DNA of 64,000 bases from Pseudarthrobacter sp. Fe7 (GTDB lineage Bacteria; Actinomycetota; Actinomycetes; Actinomycetales; Micrococcaceae): positions 3,286,001 to 3,350,000 of the forward strand of contig CP099977.1 in the NCBI GenBank assembly GCA_024372495.1, in the 5' to 3' direction. Both the position numbers and the translations under genes were made by a program. Of this stretch, positions 19,492 to 27,651 are shown in pieces (position 1 is the stretch's first letter; each line of letters begins with the position of its first letter). The notes under the pieces were generated by a model. The model was given only the letters and a program-made list of their open reading frames with translations. It searched no databases and was not told where the DNA came from.

Positions 19492-19497
19492 TAGACT
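19492..19497 (+). promoter_or_regulatory. Leaderless -10 element of sufE
   Basis: TAGACT ends eight bases before the sufE ATG, within the TANNNT leaderless spacing. There is no ribosome binding site. It would let sufE be expressed separately from sseA. Confidence 0.55.
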
Positions 19498-19505
19498 TGG
19501 AAACG

Positions 19506-19948
19506 ATGACTACTCAAGCTTTGCCTTCCGCCCTCGCGGCGATCGTGGACGACTTCCAGGCCCTGTCCGAACCCGAAAGGCTGCAGCTGCTGCTGGAGTT
19601 CTCGGAAGGACTGCCGGAGCTCCCCGACAGGCTCAAGGACCACCCCGAACTCCTTGAGCAGGTAGTGGAGTGCCAGTCGCCGCTGTTCCTCACCATAGAG
19701 ACAGAAAGCGACGACGCCGTCCGGCTCTACTTCAAGGCCCCCTGGAGGCCCCCACCACGCGCGGTTTCGCCGGCGTCCTGCACGAGGGCCTGGACGGCCT
19801 GACGCCGGCCGAGATCCTCGCCGTGCCGGACGACATGCCGGAACTGCTGGGACTCACCCGGGCCATCACGCCACTGCGCATGCGGGGCATGACCGCGATG
19901 CTGGGGAGGATCAAGCGCAAGGTGGCCGCCTCCCACGCCCAGGCCTGA
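19506..19948 (+). CDS. sufE: SufE family sulfur acceptor (apparent one-base frameshift)
   Basis: Small sulfur-shuttle protein that takes persulfide from a cysteine desulfurase or sulfurtransferase. The N-terminal part ([29 protein letters not shown]) leads to [12 protein letters not shown], whose cysteine is the expected acceptor. The C-terminal part ([40 protein letters not shown]) is in another frame. One C appears lost from a run of six near 19740. Corrected length is 147 residues, typical of SufE. It follows sseA by 29 bases. Confidence 0.92.
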
Positions 19949-19955
19949 GCGGCAC

Positions 19956-20468
19956 GTGGCACGGCGGAACAACGCCCAGGGAACCCCGGCCATAGCGGCA
20001 CTGATCGCTGCCGGGGTTCCCTTTGTGTTGCACCCGTACACCCACGACCCCTCGGCAACGAGCTACGGGGCGGAGGCTGCCCAAGTCCTCGGCGTCGATC
20101 CGTCCCGCGTCTTCAAAACGCTGATGGTGGAGGTGGAGGGCAGGCTCGCGGTGGGCATCGTACCGGTCAGCGGCACCCTGGACCTGAAGGCCATGGCCGG
20201 CGCGCTCGGAGCCAGGAAAGCCGCCATGGCAGATCCCGCTGCGGCCCAGCGGCGCACCGGCTACGTCCTGGGCGGCATCTCCCCGCTCGGCCAGCGCCAG
20301 CACTCCCCCACCGTCCTGGATGCCAGCGCCTTGGCACTGGACACCCTGCTCGTGTCAGGCGGCCGGCGTGGTTTGGACATCGAACTGGCCCCGGCTGACC
20401 TGGTGCGCCTGACAGAGGCCGTCACGGCGCCCATCGGCTCGCCGGCAGAGGGTAACCACCGCCGTTAG
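19956..20468 (+). CDS. ybaK: Cys-tRNA(Pro)/Cys-tRNA(Cys) deacylase, YbaK family
   Basis: Trans-editing enzyme that clears mischarged Cys-tRNA(Pro). The 170 residues begin ARRNNAQGTPAIAALIAAG (GTG start at 19956, eight bases after sufE). They include the YbaK signature blocks FVLHPYTHDPSATSYGAEAA, VFKTLMVEVEGRLAVGIVP, LDLKAMAGALGARKAAMAD and GYVLGGISPLGQRQ. It probably shares a transcript with sufE. Its stop overlaps the stop of the convergent SDR gene by four bases, with no terminator seen between them. Confidence 0.93.
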   Translation: MARRNNAQGTPAIAALIAAGVPFVLHPYTHDPSATSYGAEAAQVLGVDPSRVFKTLMVEVEGRLAVGIVPVSGTLDLKAMAGALGARKAAMADPAAAQRRTGYVLGGISPLGQRQHSPTVLDASALALDTLLVSGGRRGLDIELAPADLVRLTEAVTAPIGSPAEGNHRR

Positions 20469-21298
20469 CCGATGTGCTCTCCGGCCCGCGGGACTGGACG
20501 GCCGGTGAAATGGTCCATGGTGCGGTTGACGCCCAGCACATCCATGAGCCGGTCGAAAATGGTGACCGGAAGGATCCGCAGGACCGGAAGCAGGTTCACG
20601 ATGGGCGGCAGGAACAGCTTTCGGCGTCCGGCTTCGACGGCGTCGAGGACCTTGCCGGCCACGTCTTCCTCCTTGAGGATCGGGAGGAGCCGCGGCCAGC
20701 GGGTCTGGACGCCGTCGAACATCCCGGTATCGATGTAAAAGGGGCACACCACCAGCGTGTTGACACCCTGCTGATCGGCGCGGAGTTCGGCCCGGAGTGA
20801 CTCGTTGAAGCCGAAAGCGCCGAACTTGCTGGCCGAGTAGTCGGTCTGCCGGGCAACTCCCACCAGGCCCGCAGCACTGGCAACGGTGACTACGGTGCCC
20901 CGCCCGCGGTGCGCCATTCCCTCCAGGAAGGCACGGGTGACCCAGTACAGGGCCATGACGTTGACGTTCATGGTCCGTTCGATGGCTTCGTCCGTGGACT
21001 CAAGGAGCCGCCGCCCGCTGACTATCCCCGCGTTGTTGACCAGGACATCCACCGGTCCGGCTTCAGCCGCGGCAGCCTTGACCGCCTGCCGGTCCGTGAC
21101 ATCAACCGCCTGGGCTTCTGCCTGTCCGCCAGCGGCCCGGATCTCGTCGCGGACTGCTGCACCTCGCGCGGCGTCCATGTCCCAGATCACCACCCGGCCT
21201 CCACGCCGGGCCGCGCCGAGCGCCATGCGGCGGCCCAGCCCGCTTCCACCTCCCGTGATCAACACTGTCGCGCCGGAAAGTCGGGTTCCTTTGGCCAT
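20465..21298 (-). CDS. SDR family NAD(P)-dependent oxidoreductase
   Basis: Classical short-chain dehydrogenase of 277 residues. The cofactor motif is TGGGSGLGRRMA near residue 15. IWDMDAAR supplies the residue after beta-2, and NNAGIVSGR is the NNAG motif. The catalytic serine lies in TVASAAGL and the YSASK motif holds Tyr and Lys. A C-terminal extension after the catalytic core (VNLLPVLRILPVTIFDRLMD) has a hydrophobic stretch that could touch a membrane, as in fatty-acyl reductase-like SDRs. It lies 32 bases after an aldehyde dehydrogenase on the same strand, so the pair may act on a common alcohol/aldehyde. The substrate is unknown. Confidence 0.9.
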   Translation of the reverse strand: MAKGTRLSGATVLITGGGSGLGRRMALGAARRGGRVVIWDMDAARGAAVRDEIRAAGGQAEAQAVDVTDRQAVKAAAAEAGPVDVLVNNAGIVSGRRLLESTDEAIERTMNVNVMALYWVTRAFLEGMAHRGRGTVVTVASAAGLVGVARQTDYSASKFGAFGFNESLRAELRADQQGVNTLVVCPFYIDTGMFDGVQTRWPRLLPILKEEDVAGKVLDAVEAGRRKLFLPPIVNLLPVLRILPVTIFDRLMDVLGVNRTMDHFTGRPVPRAGEHIG

Positions 21299-21330
21299 CT
21301 CAGTTCTCCTGGGGTTTTGGACGGGCAGTG

Positions 21331-22905
21331 TTAATTGCGGGTTCGGGGGAAGCGGCCCATCAGCGTGATGGCGCTCTTCATGATCCGGGCGTAGGCCTGG
21401 TTGGACATCCCCGGGGCGGGTGCCACCCGGAGGAGCCGCTGCACGGCGATGGTCTGTGGTTCGGTGTACTTGAGGATCCCCTCCCGGCCGTGGCGGCGGC
21501 CCGCACCGGAATCCTTCATGCCCCCGATTGGTGCGTCGTGGGATGCCCAGGTGGCGGCGTACCCTTCGTTGACGTTGACGGTGCCTGCCTGGAGCCTGCG
21601 GGCCACCGCTTCGCCGCGGCGGGCCGACCAGACACTGGCGTTGAGCCCGAAGTCGGAATCGTTGGCCAGTGCCACGGCTTCGTCGTCGTCCACTGTCCGG
21701 TAAATGGCAACCACGGGCCCGAACGTCTCTTCCCGGGCCAGGAGCATGTCCTCCGTGACTCCTGCCAGGACGGTGGGTTCATAGAACAGCGGACCCAGGT
21801 CGGGGCGCCGCCGGCCGCCGGTGAGGAGTTGGGCGCCTTTGGCCAGGGCGTCCTGGACGTGGCGGTCCACCCGCTCCACCTGGGCGGCGCTGATGAGGGA
21901 TCCCATGCCGATGTCCCAGTCCGGGCCCGGCCCCATGCGGATGCCCTTCACCTTGGCCGTGAACGCGGCGAGGAAGCGGTCGTGGACGTCGGCGTGCACG
22001 TAGATCCGTTCAATGCTGACGCAGAGCTGCCCGGAGTTGGAGAAGCAGGCGTGCACCGCGCCTGCCGCGGCCTTGGCTGCGTCCGCGTCGGCCAGCACCA
22101 GCATCGGGTTCTTGCCGCCGAGTTCTGCGGAGAACCCGATCAGCCGTTCGCCGCACTGCCTGGCAACGGTCTTGCCGGTCCTGGAGGATCCGGTGAACAT
22201 CAGGAAGTCCACGTTCCCAATCAAGGCAGGCCCTATCGCTGTGCCCGGCCCGGTGACGATGTGGAAAAGGTCAGGGGGAAGGCCGGCTTCGCGGAGGAGT
22301 TTGAGCATCAGCAGGGCTGTGAAGGGTGTCTGTGAATCCGGCTTGAGGACAATGCCGTTTCCCGCCAACAGCGCAGGGATGGCGTCCGAGACCGCAAGGG
22401 TCAGTGGATAGTTCCAGGGGCTGATGACCCCCACCACTCCCTTGGGTATGCGGTATTCGGTGGTGCGTGTCAGGACCGGGGCGGCACCCTTCCTGCGGTG
22501 TGGCCCCAAGTATCGCTCGGCGGTCCGCACGTAATAGTCGGCTGTGAGGGCAACGTCCGCGAACTCCTCGAAGGCGCTCAACCTGGATTTGCCGCTCTCT
22601 GCCTGGACCAGGTCAAGGATGTCCTGCTCCCGGTCAAGCAGCAGTGCCCGGAAACGCCGGATCACCGTGCGGCGTTCCCCGATGGTCAGACCGGCCCAAT
22701 GCACCTGCGCCAGGCGAACAGCGTCGACGGCGGTGTGGACGTCATCCGTGGTGCACACGGGTACTTCACCCACCACCGTGCCGTCGAAGGGCGCCTGCGA
22801 GGCCTGGGCAGGGCGGCCCGGTGCTGCCGCCACCAGTCCCTCAAGTCCGGCGGCCAGGTCCCGGCCGCGGTCGATCACGGTTCCGGCCCTGCGTGGATCC
22901 GCCAT
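21331..22905 (-). CDS. Succinate-semialdehyde dehydrogenase-type aldehyde dehydrogenase
   Basis: NAD(P)-dependent aldehyde dehydrogenase of 524 residues, annotated in relatives as succinic semialdehyde dehydrogenase. Family blocks are GVISPWNYPLTLAVSDAIPA, the cofactor loop TGSSRTGKTVARQC, the general-base strand ELGGKNPMLVLADADAAK, and the catalytic cysteine in NSGQLCVSIERI. ETFGPVVAIYRTVDDDEAV lies near the C-terminus. The substrate cannot be fixed from sequence. No GABA transaminase or transporter is next to it; it lies between an alpha/beta hydrolase (one base apart) and an SDR. These three may form one detoxification or lipid-related operon. Confidence 0.88.
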   Translation of the reverse strand: MADPRRAGTVIDRGRDLAAGLEGLVAAAPGRPAQASQAPFDGTVVGEVPVCTTDDVHTAVDAVRLAQVHWAGLTIGERRTVIRRFRALLLDREQDILDLVQAESGKSRLSAFEEFADVALTADYYVRTAERYLGPHRRKGAAPVLTRTTEYRIPKGVVGVISPWNYPLTLAVSDAIPALLAGNGIVLKPDSQTPFTALLMLKLLREAGLPPDLFHIVTGPGTAIGPALIGNVDFLMFTGSSRTGKTVARQCGERLIGFSAELGGKNPMLVLADADAAKAAAGAVHACFSNSGQLCVSIERIYVHADVHDRFLAAFTAKVKGIRMGPGPDWDIGMGSLISAAQVERVDRHVQDALAKGAQLLTGGRRRPDLGPLFYEPTVLAGVTEDMLLAREETFGPVVAIYRTVDDDEAVALANDSDFGLNASVWSARRGEAVARRLQAGTVNVNEGYAATWASHDAPIGGMKDSGAGRRHGREGILKYTEPQTIAVQRLLRVAPAPGMSNQAYARIMKSAITLMGRFPRTRN

Positions 22906-22906
22906 G

Positions 22907-24178
22907 TCATGCCCCCGCTTGCGTTGGCCGGGCAGGCGATCCCGCCCTAATCCCCGATCCCGGATTAAGGCGCGGAGCGAGCTGCTGCCGCAGCCAGGCC
23001 TTCACCAGGCGTTCCCAGCGCTCGGGGTCCACATTCCATTCCTTGGTGTGCCGTGCGTGGTTGAACGTTTCGAACGTCACCATTTCCGGGTTCCGTTCGG
23101 CCAGCAGGGCGGAAGGGCCATAGGGTACGTACTCGTCGTCGATGCTGTGGATGATCAGCGTGGGCGTCCGCGGCTCGACGGCCCGGGATACCCAGTCCAT
23201 GACTTTCAGGTCCACCGGCGCCGACAGGCCAGTCAGCCTGCGGCCCAGCGGGTGGCCCAGCATGAGCTGCCCGTACCGGCCCACCAGCGAAGGGATCCGG
23301 TTGAGCTGCGCATGGTGCGCCAGCACGGTTACCCAGTCGATGACCGGCGCGTCCAGCACCATGGCCCTGATCAGGTGCCGGTAACGGGACTTATCGGCAG
23401 TCTGCAGGCAAATGGCTCCTCCCATGGACCAGCCGAACAGGACGACTTCCTCCGCCCCGTTGGCCAGCGCATACGCAATGGCAGCCTCAATGTCCTGCCA
23501 CTCGGTGGATCCCAGGCCGTAGCGTCCGTCATCGGCCGACGGCGCCAGTCCGTCATTCCGGTAGGACACCAGGAGACTGGTCAGGCCCAGTTCCAGTGCC
23601 GGCCCCACCGCCCGCAGGGCTTCCTGCCGGGTGGCCCCGCGCCCGTGCACCATGATGGCCCAGGTCCGTGCAGTCCCCTTTGCCCGGACCAGCCAGGCAG
23701 GCGCTTCGCCCCGCTCAACGGGGATCAGGACGTCTTCGGCCGGAATTCCGACGGCGGCCGGGTCCGGGTACGTTGCGCCGCTCCACCAGCCCCAGCGGGC
23801 CGCGGAGAGATCCCCGCTGTAGACGGCTTCGACCTCGCGGAGCACCGTCCGCTCGGCAGGCGAGTACGAAACGATGCGGCCGATCCGTGCGTGCCCCTTG
23901 CCGCCGTCGAAAAAGAATCCGTAGACCCCGTCCACCGTCGTGTCGTCATTGGCGGCCAGGATCACCTGTTGCTTCTGCCCGTCCCGGATGACGGCCAGCA
24001 CTTCCTTGTCGGCCGTCCGCTGCCGTGCCGGAGTGATCACCCGGCGGGCAAAATAGACCGCGAGCGCCGAAGAACCCGCTCCCAGCAGGCTCGCCACCGA
24101 GCCGCCGGCGATGGCACCGCCAATGGCCCACTTGGCCCCCGGCGAAACGCCACCGGAGTCCCTGGTGGGTGCAGTCAT
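22907..24178 (-). CDS. Membrane-anchored alpha/beta hydrolase
   Basis: A 423-residue protein with an N-terminal membrane helix (AIGGAIAGGSVASLLGAGSS) and a C-terminal alpha/beta hydrolase domain. The nucleophile elbow is LFGWSMGGAICLQ. The oxyanion region is AIMVHGRGATRQEALRA. The acid and histidine lie in IIHSIDDEYVPYG and NHARHTKEWNVDPERW. It resembles the group of putative acyl-hydrolases found in actinobacteria; the substrate is unknown. The ATG at 24178 (MTAPTRDSGG) was chosen; an upstream ATG at 24208 (MAPLRRARP) is also possible. It ends one base before the aldehyde dehydrogenase start, implying co-transcription. Confidence 0.82.
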   Translation of the reverse strand: MTAPTRDSGGVSPGAKWAIGGAIAGGSVASLLGAGSSALAVYFARRVITPARQRTADKEVLAVIRDGQKQQVILAANDDTTVDGVYGFFFDGGKGHARIGRIVSYSPAERTVLREVEAVYSGDLSAARWGWWSGATYPDPAAVGIPAEDVLIPVERGEAPAWLVRAKGTARTWAIMVHGRGATRQEALRAVGPALELGLTSLLVSYRNDGLAPSADDGRYGLGSTEWQDIEAAIAYALANGAEEVVLFGWSMGGAICLQTADKSRYRHLIRAMVLDAPVIDWVTVLAHHAQLNRIPSLVGRYGQLMLGHPLGRRLTGLSAPVDLKVMDWVSRAVEPRTPTLIIHSIDDEYVPYGPSALLAERNPEMVTFETFNHARHTKEWNVDPERWERLVKAWLRQQLAPRLNPGSGIRAGSPARPTQAGA

Positions 24179-24325
24179 TGCAGGGCGCGCTCGCCGTAAA
24201 GGTGCCATGGGACTATTCTTACCGGCCATGCTGCAGATGCCCGCATTCCAGGACCGGACCGGCACGGCGGCAGCCGCTTAACCGGAAGGATCCGGACGTG
24301 CAGTGCGGGGGTCCACGGGCGGGAC

Positions 24326-24331
24326 TAGGCT
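24326..24331 (+). promoter_or_regulatory. Leaderless -10 element of the unknown gene at 24338
   Basis: TAGGCT ends six bases before the ATG at 24338, in the spacing expected for a leaderless transcript. AAGG between them is too close to the ATG to act as a ribosome binding site. Confidence 0.5.
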
Positions 24332-24337
24332 AAGGCC

Positions 24338-24829
24338 ATGAGTGATCCCATCGTCATCCTGACTGAAGAACCCCTGGGCGCGGACGACCGCCTTAACATC
24401 GAACGGCTCGTGGATGGCGCGGACAGCCGCCTGCTGGTCCTGGTGCCGGCCAACACGGAGCGGCACCTGCTGGTGGACTTCCTCGAGAACCTGTCCATGC
24501 TGGACGTTGCCAAGGCGTTCCGCGAATTGGCGGCCCGCAACCCGGACGCTGCAGCCGAACGGGCGCACGCGGACGAAACGCTGGCGGCCTCGCTCGCAGC
24601 GCTTGAAGGACTGGGCTCCGGTGTGACCGGCCAGGTGGTGGACGGCAAGGCCGTGGAGGGCCTGGTGGCAAAGGTCCGCGACACCGGCGCCTCCCAGGCC
24701 GTCGTGATCACCAGGCCCCATGCCGTGGCCGATACCTTCCACACCGACTGGGCCAACAAGGCCCAGGACCAGCTCGGTATCCCCGTACTCCACTTGTATG
24801 CGGGCTCGGGATTTATCGGCGACTCCTGA
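24338..24829 (+). CDS. Unrecognised 163-residue protein, universal-stress-like pattern
   Basis: Not assigned to a family with confidence. The protein has alternating hydrophobic strands and helices (DPIVILTEEPLG, ADSRLLVLVPANTERHLLVDF, ASQAVVITRPHAV, LGIPVLHLYAGSGF) that suggest a Rossmann or universal-stress-protein-like alpha/beta fold. No nucleotide-binding GxxGx9GS motif is visible. There is no signal peptide. Relatives in Arthrobacter-like genomes are, as I recall, annotated as hypothetical. It precedes msrB by 14 bases and probably shares its transcript, which hints at an oxidative-stress link. Confidence 0.75.
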   Translation: MSDPIVILTEEPLGADDRLNIERLVDGADSRLLVLVPANTERHLLVDFLENLSMLDVAKAFRELAARNPDAAAERAHADETLAASLAALEGLGSGVTGQVVDGKAVEGLVAKVRDTGASQAVVITRPHAVADTFHTDWANKAQDQLGIPVLHLYAGSGFIGDS

Positions 24830-24843
24830 GCGTTGGGAAAACT

Positions 24844-25365
24844 ATGAGCATCTTTGGAAACAGCATCTTTGGCAACAAAGCACCGGGCGTTGTAGGCGGG
24901 CCACAGGACGGCAGCGCACACGGGGCAACCGACGAGGAGAATACTGGCCGGAAGAGTGATGCCCAGTGGCGGAAGGAACTGACCCCGGAGGAATACCACG
25001 TCCTGCGGCAGGCGGGGACGGAACGGCCCTACACCGGCGAATACTGGGACACCCACACGGAGGGCGTGTACCAGTGCCGGGCCTGTGGCGCTGAACTGTT
25101 CACCAGCAACGAGAAGTTCGATTCCCACTGCGGCTGGCCTTCATTCTGGGCTCCGCTGGCCGAGGGCAACGTGCGCTACATCCACGACCGGACCCTGGGC
25201 ATGGACCGGATCGAAGTGCGGTGTGGCTCCTGCGACTCACACCTGGGCCATGTGTTCGAGGGCGAGGGTTACGGCACTCCCACCGACCAGCGCTACTGCA
25301 TCAATTCGGTCTCCCTCCGGCTCGTCGCCAAGGGCGGGGCAGGAGACGGGGCACCCCAAAACTGA
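24844..25365 (+). CDS. msrB: Peptide-methionine (R)-S-oxide reductase
   Basis: Reduces methionine-R-sulfoxide in proteins. Of the 173 residues, the MsrB domain starts near residue 38 (DAQWRKELTPEEYHVLRQAG). It has two zinc CxxC pairs (QCRACGAELF and VRCGSCDSHLG), the HCGWPSFWAP block, and the catalytic cysteine in RYCINSVSLR. The first 37 residues are an unusual Gly/Asn-rich extension containing a direct repeat (SIFGN twice), with no signal peptide character. Only a weak ribosome binding site (TTGGGAAAA) precedes the ATG. It follows the unknown gene at 24338. Confidence 0.96.
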   Translation: MSIFGNSIFGNKAPGVVGGPQDGSAHGATDEENTGRKSDAQWRKELTPEEYHVLRQAGTERPYTGEYWDTHTEGVYQCRACGAELFTSNEKFDSHCGWPSFWAPLAEGNVRYIHDRTLGMDRIEVRCGSCDSHLGHVFEGEGYGTPTDQRYCINSVSLRLVAKGGAGDGAPQN

Positions 25366-25479
25366 AAGCCCGCCCCAGGTCCTGCCGGGGTCCCACAGCC
25401 TGAGGCTGGTCTCGATCCAGCCAGGAAGGATCCTAGCCCAAGTTTTTCTTATTCAAAGCCCCTTTTGGCATAAGCCCTA

Positions 25480-25519
25480 CTGGTTGCTTGTTACGCTCAC
25501 CAGAGAAGCAAGCAACCAG
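25480..25519 (+). promoter_or_regulatory. 11-bp inverted repeat over the promoter of the DUF6421 gene
   Basis: CTGGTTGCTTG (25480-25490) and CAAGCAACCAG (25509-25519) are perfect inverted repeats separated by 18 bases. A TANNNT hexamer TACGCT (25492-25497) lies between them, so transcription would start near 25504, inside the repeat. This is a good candidate operator for a dimeric regulator, or a leader hairpin covering the start. An AAAGG ribosome binding site and ATG at 25534 follow. Confidence 0.6.
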
Positions 25520-25533
25520 AAAGGCAGCCGACG

Positions 25534-26899
25534 ATGACAGAGACCCTGACCACCGCCGTTACCGGGATTTCCGCGCAAAACCAGGAGTGGCTACGGCTCA
25601 AGGGGGCAGCCACCGCCCTGCAGGCCCTCCAGGTCCAGGACGGCTCCATCCCCGGACCCGCGGACCACGCGGCGGCAGCGCAGCACGTGGATACCATTGT
25701 GGCCGCGATCCAGGCCCTGACCCCTGCCTTTCCCCATGACGCCGCCTACCTTGAGGCCGCCGCCACGGACTTCCAGGCGTGGTCCGCCGGCGGCTTCAGC
25801 GTTCCGGACTTCCTGTCGTCCCTGCTGGCGTTCCAGCCGCAGGCCCAGCGCCACGACGGCCTGCAGCACCTCGTGGTCTTCCCCATGTACACCCAGAACG
25901 GCAGCAGCAACCGCCTGGTGGAGGCCGTGCTGGTGGAGGTCATCTGGCCGGAGTTCATCGCTGGACTGGAAGCCGGCGAATACTCCAACAAGCTGTTCGT
26001 CCCCATCCGCTTCGTCGATTTCACCCCGGGCTATGACACCAACTCCGCCGTCCTCTTCCCCGAAACGGTAGCGGTCAGCCAGACCCCCACCTTCACCTGG
26101 GGCGCCATCTTCGCCGACCGCGAAGCGGCGCGGTTCCGCCGCGTACTGAAAGCCGCCGCTGAGATCACGTCCCTGGAACTCCCCGAGGGCGCTGCGGAAC
26201 TGCTCGCCGACCAGGACCTCACCGAGGCCACTTTCGTGATGTGGGACCTGATCCACGACCGGACGCACATGCGCGGGGACCTGCCGTTCGATCCCTTCAT
26301 GATCAAGCAGCGGATGCCCTACTTTCTCTACTCGCTCGAGGAACTGCGCTGCGACCTCACCGCGTTCCGCGAGTCGGTACGGATCGAAAAAGACGACGAC
26401 GCCGCCCCCAGGCCCGGCGGCACGCGAAGCTGGTGCAGTACGCCATTATCTTCGACCGCATCTTCCGGTTCGCCATCACCGGCAGACGGGTCCGCAACTA
26501 CGACGGCCTGGGCGGCCAGCTTCTCTTCGCCTGGCTGCACCAGCAGCACGTGCTGCACTGGACGGACACCCGGCTTGCCATCGACTGGGATGAAGTGGCT
26601 GACGCCGTGATCGCCCTGGGTGCCGCCATCGACGAACTGTATTGGCGCTCCATCGACCGGCCCAAGACCGCCCACTGGCTGGCGGCCTACCAGCTGGTAT
26701 CGGCCACCGTCACCCCCAACCCGGCCTCCGTGTGGGCCAAGGGGCCGGACGCGCTGCCGCTGGCCGGAACCCCCGCGGCCTCACGGACCAGGTGCTGGAC
26801 GACGAATTCCCGCTGTCCATGTTCTACGAGGCATTGGAGAAGAAGATGCGCCCCGTCATTGAATCAACCGCCGGCATCACCGGCCGCTCCGCCCTGTGA
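25534..26899 (+). CDS. DUF6421 family protein (two apparent frameshifts)
   Basis: A protein of unknown function, about 455 residues after correction, matching what I remember of DUF6421. Conserved-looking stretches are LVVFPMYTQNGSSNRLVEAV, FTPGYDTNSAVLFPETVAV, FVMWDLIHDRTHMRGDLPFD and YAIIFDRIFRFAITGRRVRN. The HDRTHMRGD segment could hold metal ligands. One C is lost from a run near 26407 and another near 26772; both fixes restore continuous sequence to the stop. No signal peptide is seen. The stop overlaps the next SDR start (GTGA), and a threonine aldolase follows, so it belongs to a three-gene unit. Confidence 0.75.
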
Positions 26900-27651
26900 C
26901 CGGCCCCGGCGCTGCCCGCGTCCTTGTCACTGGCGGCAGCGGCGCGTCCGGCGTCGCCGTTGCCGGTGCCCTGGCTGCGGCAGGGCACCGCGTGGCCACC
27001 GTGGGATCGGACCAGGCCCGGATCACGGCGGCGGCGGAGAAGGCGGGCGACGGCGTGGCCCCCTTCACCTGCGACCTCGCGGATTTCGACGGCGTCCGGC
27101 AGCTGCGGGGGCAGCTCGCCTCGACCTTCGGGCCGGTTGACGCCGTGATCCACCTGGTGGGCGGCTGGCGCGGGGCCAAGGGCATCGCCGACCAGTCAGA
27201 CGACGACTGGGATTTCCTGGAGCGCGGGGCCGTGACCACGCTGCGGAACGTCAGCCGGGTCTTCTACGGCGATATTGCCGCCTCCCGCAACGGCAGGTTC
27301 GCCATGGTGTCCTCCACCGCGGTGGAAAAACCGGCGGCCGGTGTCGCCAGCTACGTTGCCGCCAAGGCCGCCGCCGAGGCATGGACCATGGCCATGGCGG
27401 ACGGGTTCCGCCGCGCAGCCGCACCCGACGGGGGCGCCCGGGCAGCCGCCGTCGTCCTGGTAGTGAAAGCCTTGGTGGACGCTGAACAGCGGCGCAGCCA
27501 CCCGGAACGGAAGTTTCCGGGGGCGACGGACGTGGCAGAGCTTTCCGCCGCCGTCGTGAACCTCTTCATCCCCCCGGCGGCCGAGCTGAACGGCGCCCGG
27601 CTGAGGCTCCCACCGCTAACGCCGGACACCCACCTAGACTTGAAAGCGTGA
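26896..27651 (+). CDS. SDR family oxidoreductase
   Basis: Short-chain dehydrogenase-like protein of 251 residues. The N-terminal cofactor motif is VTGGSGASGVAVAGALAAAG. VIHLVGGWRG replaces the usual NNAG motif. The catalytic region FAMVSSTAVEKPAAGVASYVAAKAAAEAW carries Ser and a YxxxK motif (residues are quoted in separate parts of the family pattern). The altered NNAG motif suggests an atypical substrate pocket. The GTG at 26896 overlaps the DUF6421 stop. Its last bases contain the TAGACT element that appears to drive the next gene. Confidence 0.85.
   Translation: MTGPGAARVLVTGGSGASGVAVAGALAAAGHRVATVGSDQARITAAAEKAGDGVAPFTCDLADFDGVRQLRGQLASTFGPVDAVIHLVGGWRGAKGIADQSDDDWDFLERGAVTTLRNVSRVFYGDIAASRNGRFAMVSSTAVEKPAAGVASYVAAKAAAEAWTMAMADGFRRAAAPDGGARAAAVVLVVKALVDAEQRRSHPERKFPGATDVAELSAAVVNLFIPPAAELNGARLRLPPLTPDTHLDLKA
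27635..27640 (+). promoter_or_regulatory. Internal leaderless -10 element of the threonine aldolase gene
   Basis: TAGACT lies inside the end of the SDR gene, seven bases before the GTG at 27648. The following TTGAAAGC resembles the sequence after the sufE element. The aldolase could be expressed both from here and by read-through. Confidence 0.55.
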
